Assembly: GCA_002413325.1 (NCBI GenBank)
Contig: DHWT01000262.1
Location: 1 to 23,967, forward strand
Direction: 5' to 3'
DNA from: Chitinophagaceae bacterium UBA5175
GTDB taxonomy: Bacteria; Bacteroidota; Bacteroidia; Chitinophagales; Chitinophagaceae
DNA length: 23,967 nt
The position numbers and the translations under genes were made by a program. Under the pieces are notes generated by a model. The model saw only the letters and a program-made list of their open reading frames with translations, did no database searches and was not told where the DNA came from. Each line of letters begins with the position of its first letter. Within the stretch, counting starts at the first letter, position 1. This document shows positions 7,150 through 14,526 of the stretch, piece by piece.

Positions 7150-7971
7150 ATGTCCGGTAATTGCTCATGGATCGCATGCATGATTTTTGCCATGACTCTG
7201 GCTTCATCCTGTACAAAAAGCGCAGAGGGGATAACCGGTCCCGCCGGCCCTGCGGGCGCTGCAGGAAGGTCTGTAACTGACCAGCGGAGTGCCATAACAG
7301 GTTATGTAGTGCTGGCAACCCAGTTTACGGCAACGGACAGCCTGACGGATTCCGTAGAAGTTTCAACCGTCATGGGCGATTCCGCACTGAGCGTGCTGAC
7401 GGATAAAACGGGTAAGTTCGTCCTGCCTGGTCTTAAATCAGGGACTTACCGCATTATGTTCAGGAAGGCGGGTTATGATTCCATTGCTATAAATATTGAG
7501 CACAGCGCGGGAAATGCAGATCAGTTTATTAATATCCTGCAGATAGACGGAACCCTGACTACCCGGATTCTCAGCCAGGATATGCAAATACTGCCAAGCC
7601 CTTTTGACCTGGTATCCAAATACCTGAATTTGAACACCCTGATCAGCGGTCCGGCTATAACGAATGTTACCATGCGTTATATGGATATTTATTTCTCTTC
7701 TTCACCTGACGTGAATGCACATAATTATTTGTACACTTTTAATACGTATACACATAACGAAGGAACGAACACGTTTAATTCACAAATCTTTTTCGCAGGA
7801 ACCAATATTAACAGCACCCGCTTCCAGCCGGGCGATACTGTTTATATGAAATCCTATATCGTACCGCCCTATTCATTTGACACGTCCTGGTTCGATACCA
7901 ATACCTACCAGACGGTTTCCTATCCGTATACCGGCGATTCCTTATCCAATTATTTTATCTGGCCCAACTAA
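7150..7971 (+). CDS. Lipoprotein with collagen-like spacer (copy 2 of 3)
   Basis: A 273-residue lipoprotein with lipobox LASSC (C21), then GIT GPA GPA GAA G at 27-39. A regulatory-like beta-sandwich follows: ITGYVVLATQFTATDSLTD... TDKTGKFVLPGLKSGTYRI. The C-terminal part is beta-rich. It is the most divergent of the three: the sandwich and the overall plan are kept, but the C-terminal half shares little visible sequence with its neighbours. It starts 3 nt after the first gene's stop and ends 7 nt before the third gene's start, so one transcript is almost certain. The start is fixed by the signal peptide. Function unknown. Confidence 0.85.
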   Translation: MSGNCSWIACMIFAMTLASSCTKSAEGITGPAGPAGAAGRSVTDQRSAITGYVVLATQFTATDSLTDSVEVSTVMGDSALSVLTDKTGKFVLPGLKSGTYRIMFRKAGYDSIAINIEHSAGNADQFINILQIDGTLTTRILSQDMQILPSPFDLVSKYLNLNTLISGPAITNVTMRYMDIYFSSSPDVNAHNYLYTFNTYTHNEGTNTFNSQIFFAGTNINSTRFQPGDTVYMKSYIVPPYSFDTSWFDTNTYQTVSYPYTGDSLSNYFIWPN

Positions 7972-7978
7972 CCTGAAT

Positions 7979-8803
7979 ATGTCAAAAACCATTGCCTGTT
8001 TTATTTCGATCCTGCTTTTTTGTTATTCCTGTAAAAAGGAAACAGGGGTTCCCGGTCCGGCAGGGCCGGCCGGAAATACGGGTCTGGATGGCAGCCTGCT
8101 GGATACCGGAACCATTTCAGGTAATCTGGCAGTCTATGATGAATTCTCCTGGCCACTGGCCGATTCCAGTGGTGTGGCGGTTTCACTCGATTTGAACGGA
8201 ACACCGGTTTCAACCACAAGCGATCATTCCGGAAATTATTATTTTCATGGTTTGCCTTCCGGGACCTATAACCTGACCTACCAGAAGCCGAATTTCGGAA
8301 CCATGAAAGTATTCGGGATTTCCCATTCTCCCGGCAGCAACCTGCATACGATCGTACCGGAAGTCTATCTGCTGCAGAATCCGGTAAAGACAGCAGTTGA
8401 CAGTATCAGAATGACAGACAGCTATTATTATGTCTTTCTGACGATTTACCTGGATACCTCTTCACTTTCCTACGTTCAATTCCAGCATAATTTCATGCTG
8501 TTAATAGGAACCGATCCCAATCCCTCCACAGCCAACACGGCTGGCTCGATACTGTCGAATTATATTACACCCGATGGTAGCGGGGCTTATTCCCTGGTAA
8601 TCGATAAGTCCTATCTGGGAGGCATCAATCAGTCTTCCGGCCCCTATTATATCAGCGTTGGAACGTACAACCGGTATATACGGGCATTTAAAAATCAATA
8701 TTCCTTATTTGATACCGGCATGGGCGGTTATTATGTGGATCCGTCGGATGGGAAGTTTGTTTTTCCGAATCTGAAATTGTCAAACGTTATAACAGTACCA
8801 TAG
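7979..8803 (+). CDS. Lipoprotein with collagen-like spacer (copy 3 of 3)
   Basis: I place the start at 7979 (274 residues) because MSKTIACFISILLFCYSC is a lipoprotein signal. The longer frame from 7877 lies inside the previous gene. The lipidated cysteine is probably C18, in a relaxed CYSC lipobox followed by KKE. The collagen-like run is GVP GPA GPA GNT GLD G (23-38). The regulatory-like domain aligns well with copy 1: GTISGNLAVYDEF against GTISGKVELYDSL, and both end in FGTMK. The remainder is beta-rich with many Tyr and Ser. It is the last gene of the operon; an imperfect hairpin follows at 8871-8901. The homology of copies 1 and 3 across the variable copy 2 argues for gene duplication followed by divergence. 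Confidence 0.85.
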   Translation: MSKTIACFISILLFCYSCKKETGVPGPAGPAGNTGLDGSLLDTGTISGNLAVYDEFSWPLADSSGVAVSLDLNGTPVSTTSDHSGNYYFHGLPSGTYNLTYQKPNFGTMKVFGISHSPGSNLHTIVPEVYLLQNPVKTAVDSIRMTDSYYYVFLTIYLDTSSLSYVQFQHNFMLLIGTDPNPSTANTAGSILSNYITPDGSGAYSLVIDKSYLGGINQSSGPYYISVGTYNRYIRAFKNQYSLFDTGMGGYYVDPSDGKFVFPNLKLSNVITVP

Positions 8804-8870
8804 TGAAGCCCCTGGTCAGCTCCTTATAACCATAAGCCAGATCCATGATGTGCCTGGGAATATAAAACGG

Positions 8871-8901
8871 GGAAATGAATCCTTTACGGATTTCATTTTC
8901 C
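8871..8901 (+). terminator. Possible terminator after the lipoprotein operon
   Basis: GGAAATGAATCC (8871-8882) can pair with the 14-nt segment 8888-8901 (GGATTTCATTTTCC), leaving two unpaired T and a 5-nt loop. A weak T-rich tail (TGTTTTCCC) follows. It lies between two convergent genes. The rest of 8804-8985 shows no other signal. Confidence 0.35.
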
Positions 8902-8985
8902 TGTTTTCCCGGCTCCTTCCCTGATAAGGAGTATAAAAAAACGAAAGCAAAATGTATTTCTAAAGAGGTGTTTTAATTTTCGTAT

Positions 8986-10089
8986 TCAGTGCGGGTCATT
9001 GAATTCCGAAACATTATACCCGATACTTTTCAGGTAAAACCTGCCATAAACAAAATCTCCGTCCGGGTAATGCCAGATGGTCTCGCCGTAAGTAGGAATA
9101 TTTCGTCCGTCAAAGGGTTTATAATTTTTTACCGGTGTAGAGAAACGGCGCGGCTGCATTTCATCTATCGGGGAACGGTCGTCGGAGATGAAATTCTCCA
9201 GCTGGCCCTTCTCATTAAAGAAAAGAGTGGCTGAAATGGTATTCACCCCGTTGGTGAACGTTGCGCGGACTGAACCGCTGTCAACCGGCTTCCAGGATAT
9301 GCTTTTATCTACCAGGGCGGCGGGTGCAAACAGGCAGAGATCATTAAAGTAGGTGACGGTTTCCGTTTTGTCCATCTGGTCGCCTGCTGCGTGAACCACG
9401 GGAATGATCCCAAACAGCCTGATATTCATGCGGGCTTTCCCGTTCTGGTAATCGTGGTAACCGGGCACGGTGAGGCCATACATTTTCCCCTTGATGAAGA
9501 ACAGCCTCGCCGGATCATCAAAAAAATTATACTGAAGGGAAGTGAAGGGGAACCAGTCTTTTTCTTTTCCCCGCAGCTCACCTTCAAAAGCCATGCGCAT
9601 ATTTTTCACTTTAGGCCTGCCGACCGCTCCGCAATATCGCAGGTAGTGCTGAACGGGCGGCGGCAGGGACAGCATGTCGGCTTCCGTAAGTAAATCCGCC
9701 TGTGGGTGGTTGGTTCCCTGCAGATGCATTTTTACGTCCCGGGTAAACCGGGATTCAAAATGATGGCCACCCCAGGCTGACAGGGCCACCAGCAGAATCA
9801 TCAGGTTGATCAGGGTCCCGACTTTTGCGTCTTTCCAGTTGAGAATGATAAGTACCTGCGAAACGACCAGGGCAAAAAAGACCATGACCGGCCACCAGTC
9901 TTTCTTTAACAGGAAGCCGGTCGCCGCGATCACAAACAAGAGGGCGGCAAACAACCAGAATCTTCCGGCCTGTTTTGAAATTAGATTGGGGAGTTTCGGG
10001 ATGTTGCCATAACCAAATGCTTTGGCAAATCCGATTACATGGAAAAGACCATGGCCGGCCAGGATGATGAAGAAAGTATAGGTGAACAT
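8986..10089 (-). CDS. Membrane protein with DUF6544-like domain
   Basis: A 367-residue protein. The N-terminal third has about four hydrophobic segments (near 2-20, 43-60, 66-84 and 92-108), so it sits in the inner membrane. The soluble C-terminal part begins with LPPPVQHYLRYCGAVGRPKV (about 140-159), which resembles the opening of DUF6544 proteins, and continues with a beta-rich region ending in TYGETIWHYPDGDFVYGRFYLKSIGYNV. No catalytic motif is visible. It is 90 nt downstream of the hemG-like gene on the same strand, so co-transcription is possible. The DUF assignment is from memory of the motif; the biochemical role is unknown. Confidence 0.8.
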   Translation of the reverse strand: MFTYTFFIILAGHGLFHVIGFAKAFGYGNIPKLPNLISKQAGRFWLFAALLFVIAATGFLLKKDWWPVMVFFALVVSQVLIILNWKDAKVGTLINLMILLVALSAWGGHHFESRFTRDVKMHLQGTNHPQADLLTEADMLSLPPPVQHYLRYCGAVGRPKVKNMRMAFEGELRGKEKDWFPFTSLQYNFFDDPARLFFIKGKMYGLTVPGYHDYQNGKARMNIRLFGIIPVVHAAGDQMDKTETVTYFNDLCLFAPAALVDKSISWKPVDSGSVRATFTNGVNTISATLFFNEKGQLENFISDDRSPIDEMQPRRFSTPVKNYKPFDGRNIPTYGETIWHYPDGDFVYGRFYLKSIGYNVSEFNDPH

Positions 10090-10179
10090 GGTCAGAAAGA
10101 TGATGGTGTTTGTTACGGTTCATCATACGGTGTGGGTTTCACCGATTGAGTGGATACCGTGGAAATGAACAGGTGGGCA

Positions 10180-10707
10180 TTAATTCTTCAGCATTTTTTC
10201 TAAAAAGACTTTCAGTTTTGCCCAGTCGGTATATTCATAATCGCCGGATGTATCGGCAGGTCTTCCGTGGCGTTTGGCAATCAGGCGCATGATAAACTTC
10301 TTAAAGAAATCGTATTGGGTGTAGCGCAGGGCACCGGCCACCTGTTCGATATGTGCCGGTTTCCAGCCGGTTTCTTCCAGCAGGGCATTTGTTATTTCGT
10401 TCAGTTCTTTCCAGTCCTCGGTATCATCGCCGGCGGCGGCGAGACTAACGGAAAAGAACCCGCTCCGGGTTTTATTTAAAACGCCTGCATTGCTTTTTAT
10501 GTAATGTGAAACCGCCGTCTGGTATTTGTGTGCATGTACGGAAGCGCCGATCAAAACAAGATCATAACCGGCTGTCAAAGCAGGCGGGTTGTCGGTTGCG
10601 TCTGATAATGTGACCTGGTGCCCGCGTTTTTCCGCTTCCTCTTTCAGGAAGCTGGCGATCTTCCGGGTCTGGCCCTCTGTGGAACCATAAATAATCAGGA
10701 CTTTCAT
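10180..10707 (-). CDS. hemG: HemG-type menaquinone-dependent protoporphyrinogen IX dehydrogenase
   Basis: A 175-residue flavodoxin-fold enzyme that would oxidise protoporphyrinogen IX to protoporphyrin IX, the penultimate step of heme synthesis, passing electrons to menaquinone at the membrane. The FMN phosphate loop GSTEGQTRKIA lies at residues 8-18. GASVHAHKYQ and FSVSLAAAGDD follow the flavodoxin order. The C-terminal block YDFFKKFIMRLIAKR...GDYEYTDW (about 123-156) matches the HemG long-loop region and separates it from plain flavodoxins. The start at 10707 gives MKVLIIYGSTEGQ; the longer frame from 10803 adds 32 residues of non-flavodoxin sequence. Divergent from the DUF4342 gene (155-bp gap). 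No other heme gene is in view. Confidence 0.88.
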   Translation of the reverse strand: MKVLIIYGSTEGQTRKIASFLKEEAEKRGHQVTLSDATDNPPALTAGYDLVLIGASVHAHKYQTAVSHYIKSNAGVLNKTRSGFFSVSLAAAGDDTEDWKELNEITNALLEETGWKPAHIEQVAGALRYTQYDFFKKFIMRLIAKRHGRPADTSGDYEYTDWAKLKVFLEKMLKN

Positions 10708-10862
10708 ACAAATATTTTTGGATGAACGAATGGAGGGTAAAGGTAAACCCGCAGGGGGCCTGATTACATGACGGTGGTCACGGGGCATGCTGAGCCCCAT
10801 CATTACGGGATCCTGTGCCGTTGTGTACTTTTACATGGCCATTCAACCTAAAATATCTGCAC

Positions 10863-11120
10863 ATGCCCGGCACGACAAAGGAATCTTTTAAAATCAGCGG
10901 TGAAAACCTGCTGAAGAAAATTAAAGAACTGATTGAAGAAGGGAATATCAGGAAAATCACCATTCATGAAAAGGACGGAAAAGAACTGATGAGTTTTCCG
11001 CTGATGGTGGGTGTGGTAGGAACCCTCTTTGCTCCCGTGCTTGCCGCTATCGGTGCGATGGCAGCCGTCATCGGCGAATGCAGTATTACCGTCGAAAGGG
11101 AGCATGAGACCGGGGTTTAA
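10863..11120 (+). CDS. DUF4342 family protein
   Basis: An 85-residue protein. A short helical segment SFKISGENLLKKIKELIEEGN leads into a beta strand IRKITIHEKDGKELMSFPL and a hydrophobic helix MVGVVGTLFAPVLAAIGAMAA (about 48-68), ending with CSITVERE. This order and the VGVVGTL.APVLAAIGA core are typical of DUF4342, in which the hydrophobic helix probably associates with the membrane. I start at 10863 (MPGTTKESF); the longer frame from 10815 adds 16 residues that look non-coding. Function is unknown. It ends 11 bp before the convergent fucosidase gene, with no room for a separate terminator. Confidence 0.85.
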   Translation: MPGTTKESFKISGENLLKKIKELIEEGNIRKITIHEKDGKELMSFPLMVGVVGTLFAPVLAAIGAMAAVIGECSITVEREHETGV

Positions 11121-11131
11121 GGAAGGGTTCT

Positions 11132-12643
11132 TTATTGCAACTGTATCCGGAATCCCGGCACGTTCCAGGCAGGCAGGCGGACCGGTTTTTGAATGACCAG
11201 CGCATCTCCCTCCTGGCGCCAGTTGATCTTTTCTGCACTGCCCATCATTTTTATAGAAACAATTTTTCTGTTGTTTAACGTTGAATTCTTTCCCAGCGAG
11301 CGGATACGGATGTCTCCTTCCGGAACATTCAGGCAAAAAGCGTAGAGATTATTTCCCTTTGAAGTAAAGCGGATATCCTCTGCGGTGTATTTTAATTTGT
11401 CTTCATTGAAATTGCCGGCTTTCACGGTTTCCGCCTTCGCCGGGTTTTCACCAAAGACTTTCCAGGGCCGCGTGCCGTAAATGCCTTCCCCGTTGGCTGC
11501 CGTCCAGGCGCCGATCTCATCGAGCGTTTTCAGGATATCGGGTTCCAGGTCTCCCTCCGGCGTCTGCACGATATTGATGAGCAGGTTCCCGTTTTTACTT
11601 ACGATGTCGGTGAGCATCTGCAGGATCCCGGTGGATGTTTTATATTTCTGACCGGTACTGTAAAACCAGTCGCCGATGGAGGTGTCCGTCTGCCAGGGAT
11701 AGAGACTGATGCTGTCCTGCACGCCCCGTTCCAGGTCCTGCACCCATTTTCCATTGGATGCTTCCTTACAGGTATAGACCGCGGTGGGTTTGCCGGCGTG
11801 ATAGGCCAGGTTTCCATTATAAAAGTTCGCGAGCATCGTCCGGCCGATGGCATCAAAGGGCAGTTTGCTGTCTGAATACAGGAGGTCGGGGTGATAATTA
11901 TCCACCAGTTCTTTGATGTCGGCATACCATTCCAACATCCAGGCGTGATTCGTGGTCAGCCAGCCGGTATCATCCGGGGCGGCTTCGCTATGGTATAAGT
12001 CCTCGTATTCCGCATAGTGCCCGTCGTAGAAGATTCCTTTAAAAGCTCCGGTGGTATCGGCGCGGTGGGCAGACTGGAACCAGGTATAACTCGCGGCGAG
12101 GTGTTCGGAAACACCGAAATACAATCCCTGTTTTTTTGCGGCCTGCTGCCAGAGGCCCACGACGTCTTTATGCGGTCCCATCTTCACCGCATTCCATTTG
12201 TGGATCGCGGAGTTCCATAGAAAAAAATTGTCGTGGTGACTGCCCATGCTCACAAAATACTTCGCGCCGGCTTTTTTATAGAGGGCCATGAGTTTATCCG
12301 GGTTCCAGCGCTCCGCTTTCCAGAGCGGGATGAGATCCTTGTATCCCTGTTGCGAAGGATGACCCCAGCGCGCCAGGTGATCCTTGTAATCATCGGATCC
12401 CTCTTCATACATCTTCCGCGCATACCAGTCCCCGCGGCGCGGCACGGCCTGCGGGCCCCAGTGCGCCCAGATGCCGAATTTGGCATCGCGGAACCATTCG
12501 GGGTACTGATAATTTTTCAGGGAGGTTTCGGTGGGCAGGTAGGGACCCGCGTGCACCGGCAGGTCCTGGGCGGAAAGCGTACAAACGGAGGATGCGGCCA
12601 GCAGGGCGGGCCCGATCATTTGCTGAAACAGATTTTTATACAT
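11132..12643 (-). CDS. Secreted GH29 alpha-L-fucosidase
   Basis: A 503-residue exported enzyme. The Sec signal covers about 1-25 (ALLAASSVCTLSAQ). GH29 landmarks are WFRDAKFGIWAHWG (50-63), YFVSMGSHHDNF (129-140), SEHLAAS (179-185) and the nucleophile segment PDLLYSDS, with D258 as the likely nucleophile. The barrel ends with NLLINIVQTPEGDL and IGAWTAANGEGIYGTRPW; a small C-terminal beta domain follows (about 400-503). It should release alpha-L-fucose from glycans in the periplasm. The residues after D258 (SKLPF) differ from the Gly-rich loop common in this group. It is 87 nt downstream of the TPR gene on the same strand. No SusC/SusD pair or other polysaccharide-locus genes are near. Confidence 0.93.
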   Translation of the reverse strand: MYKNLFQQMIGPALLAASSVCTLSAQDLPVHAGPYLPTETSLKNYQYPEWFRDAKFGIWAHWGPQAVPRRGDWYARKMYEEGSDDYKDHLARWGHPSQQGYKDLIPLWKAERWNPDKLMALYKKAGAKYFVSMGSHHDNFFLWNSAIHKWNAVKMGPHKDVVGLWQQAAKKQGLYFGVSEHLAASYTWFQSAHRADTTGAFKGIFYDGHYAEYEDLYHSEAAPDDTGWLTTNHAWMLEWYADIKELVDNYHPDLLYSDSKLPFDAIGRTMLANFYNGNLAYHAGKPTAVYTCKEASNGKWVQDLERGVQDSISLYPWQTDTSIGDWFYSTGQKYKTSTGILQMLTDIVSKNGNLLINIVQTPEGDLEPDILKTLDEIGAWTAANGEGIYGTRPWKVFGENPAKAETVKAGNFNEDKLKYTAEDIRFTSKGNNLYAFCLNVPEGDIRIRSLGKNSTLNNRKIVSIKMMGSAEKINWRQEGDALVIQKPVRLPAWNVPGFRIQLQ

Positions 12644-12730
12644 GCTGCAGGTTGACTGAAAGATGAAAAGGCGTATTAAATTACGAAAAACAGGGAGAAC
12701 GGATGTATGGCCGCACCGTTTAGCGCTTCA

Positions 12731-13870
12731 TCAGTTGATTCTCCACGGAAACCCTTTCGACCAGGTATGGAAATGGTCAATTTCGGTTTGGTGTGCATCC
12801 ATCCATTCTTTCACCTCCGGGGTTTTGGATGAACTGAAAGCGATATAGGCGAAGGTTTCCACCAGGCCCTTTTCATTCATCTCAATAAAGTAGGGAACAT
12901 AAAAGTCCCAATAAAAGCCATAACCGTTTTTTTCCGTTTCTTTAAAGTAGGCGCAGAGGGCCGAGAATTTCCGGATGAATTTTTCAACCGCTGTTTTGTT
13001 GATATTGCTGCTGTCGTTGTCCATGGCTGAACTAAGTGCCAGCATCAGTTCTGCCGATGAGAAATTGTTTTGCTGGTTTGTCTTTTTCGTATCCAGCAGG
13101 TCGGGACTGATGTTTACGCTGATCCGGTCCTCCGGGCTTTTTGTCACATGTGCGCGTATGAGCTTCTGTATGTTCTCCAGGTTATCCGCTGCCCGTCTGC
13201 CCGCCGGCTCCAATGCTAAAAACCGACAGAAGGCCAGCAAGGCGGGGATATTGTTTTTATTGAATAGCAGATGCCCGATTGCATGATGCGAGCCGGGATG
13301 ATCCGGGTTCAGTGAAACGGATTTTTGAAAAGATCGTTCTGCCTCATCTGTTTTATGCAGGGTATTCTGGCTGATGCCCCTGTTAAAATAAAGCAGGTAA
13401 TAAACGGGGAACCTTTTAATTCCTTCATTGTAGATCGCAATGGCCTTCTCCGTTTTCCCGAGCCCGTCCAGCGCATTCCCGTAACTGACATAAACCGTTT
13501 GCAGTTCCGGATCGCCGGGATGGGTCCGGATGGCCGCTTTCGCATACCCAATGGACTCGTCATATTTTCCGGCCGATAAAAAGCTGTAGCTCATCTCCTC
13601 CAGGGCCAGGAGATTGTCTTTATCGAGTTCCAGTGCCTGGCGGTACTTTGCGATGGCGGAATCTGCCTGGCCGGCGTCCTGCAAAATGACCCCTGCCTGT
13701 ACGAGACCGTCGGCGATCTCTTTCTGCTGTGCGAAAGCGGATCTGCTGAACAAAGGGAAAAGGAACAGCAGGAGCATCCTGCATACCCGTTTTGTGGTGA
13801 TTACCTGTCCTGCCAATATTGACTGTTTTTTTTCCGGGGAAATGAATAACAATCTACGGATTTTTATCAT
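12731..13870 (-). CDS. Secreted TPR-repeat protein
   Basis: 379 residues from ATG 13870. A hydrophobic Sec signal (MLLLFLFPLFSRSAFAQQ) starts only at residue 32 after a basic stretch, so the true start may lie further in: a TTG near residue 19 or the ATG at 13777. The 13777 start would leave no basic n-region. Four or five TPR units cover about 50-235, with typical phrases ADSAIAKYRQALELDKDN, KYDESIGYAKAAIRTHPGD, KTEKAIAIYNEGIKRFP and TDEAERSFQKSVSLNPDHPG. The C-terminal 140 residues (from about LDTKKTNQQNNF) are unlike TPRs and end in aromatic-rich KGFPWRIN. It probably serves as a periplasmic scaffold. It lies upstream of the fucosidase on the same strand and is divergent from the Nudix gene. 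Confidence 0.85.
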   Translation of the reverse strand: MIKIRRLLFISPEKKQSILAGQVITTKRVCRMLLLFLFPLFSRSAFAQQKEIADGLVQAGVILQDAGQADSAIAKYRQALELDKDNLLALEEMSYSFLSAGKYDESIGYAKAAIRTHPGDPELQTVYVSYGNALDGLGKTEKAIAIYNEGIKRFPVYYLLYFNRGISQNTLHKTDEAERSFQKSVSLNPDHPGSHHAIGHLLFNKNNIPALLAFCRFLALEPAGRRAADNLENIQKLIRAHVTKSPEDRISVNISPDLLDTKKTNQQNNFSSAELMLALSSAMDNDSSNINKTAVEKFIRKFSALCAYFKETEKNGYGFYWDFYVPYFIEMNEKGLVETFAYIAFSSSKTPEVKEWMDAHQTEIDHFHTWSKGFPWRIN

Positions 13871-13919
13871 GGTGCCTTTTGAAGCGGATGAAAGGAATCG
13901 ACCCTGCTTACGGATATGC

Positions 13920-13927
13920 TACTTTTG
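13920..13927 (+). promoter_or_regulatory. Candidate -7 box for the Nudix gene
   Basis: TACTTTTG matches TAnnTTTG exactly and would place a start near 13932, about 16 nt before the ATG at 13948. No TTTG or TTG is found at the right distance upstream, so the call rests on one box. Confidence 0.3.
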
Positions 13928-13947
13928 ACAGCAGTGAACCTCCAGTC

Positions 13948-14421
13948 ATGATTTCAAAGAATAAAAAAAGTGCCGGCATACTGGCTTACCGCCGGGGCGC
14001 ATCGGGGTTGGAAATTTTCCTGATGCATCCGGGAGGGCCTTTTTGGGAGCAGAAAGACCTGGGTGCCTGGTCCATTCCAAAGGGTGAACCGGGTGATAAC
14101 GAAAGCGAGGAAACCGCCGCCCGGCGGGAATTTGAAGAAGAAACCGGATTCAAAATTACCGGCGGCCTGATCCCTCTCAAACCCATCCGGCAGAAAAGCG
14201 GAAAGCGCGTGCAGGCCTGGGCCTTGGAGCAGGACATGGATGCGTCTGCCATCAAAAGCAATCATTTTGAAATGGAATGGCCGCCCCGGTCCGGCAGGCT
14301 TCAGCAGTTTCCGGAAATGGACCGCGCCGCCTGGTTTTCGGTTGAAGAAGCCAGGAAAAAAATGTTTGAAGGACAGGCTGCACTGATTGATGAACTGCTA
14401 GAGATCCTGCCTGCTTTATAA
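13948..14421 (+). CDS. Nudix hydrolase (COG4119-like)
   Basis: A 157-residue cytosolic hydrolase for a nucleoside diphosphate linked to some moiety X. The Nudix box is complete: G-x5-E-x7-REFEEETGF, with E and R residues all in place (about residues 49-71). The N-terminus SAGILAYRRGASGLEIFLMHPGG and the block LGAWSIPKGE are typical of the COG4119 subgroup. Substrate is not predictable from sequence. I start at 13948 (MISKNKKSAGIL), since the 23 residues gained from 13879 overlap the divergent promoter region and lack conservation signs. It is divergent from the TPR gene (77 bp) and convergent with the permease at 14527. Confidence 0.9.
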   Translation: MISKNKKSAGILAYRRGASGLEIFLMHPGGPFWEQKDLGAWSIPKGEPGDNESEETAARREFEEETGFKITGGLIPLKPIRQKSGKRVQAWALEQDMDASAIKSNHFEMEWPPRSGRLQQFPEMDRAAWFSVEEARKKMFEGQAALIDELLEILPAL

Positions 14422-14526
14422 AATGCCTGCTTCGGTTAACCTCTTCCTGTCTGATCGCTGCAGCCTGGCGGGACAATAAAAATTATCCGGCGGAGTCCTG
14501 TTCACCCTCCACAAAGGAGAGAAAGA

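Noticed and set aside
10782..10798. Hairpin GGGGC-N7-GCCCC between hemG and the DUF4342 gene.
   Set aside because: Short GC stem with no T-run, in a divergent gap where no terminator is expected.
2969..12643. Possible polysaccharide utilisation locus, given GH1 and GH29 enzymes.
   Set aside because: No SusC/SusD pair or hybrid regulator is present, and the two enzymes are about 7 kb apart with unrelated genes between them.
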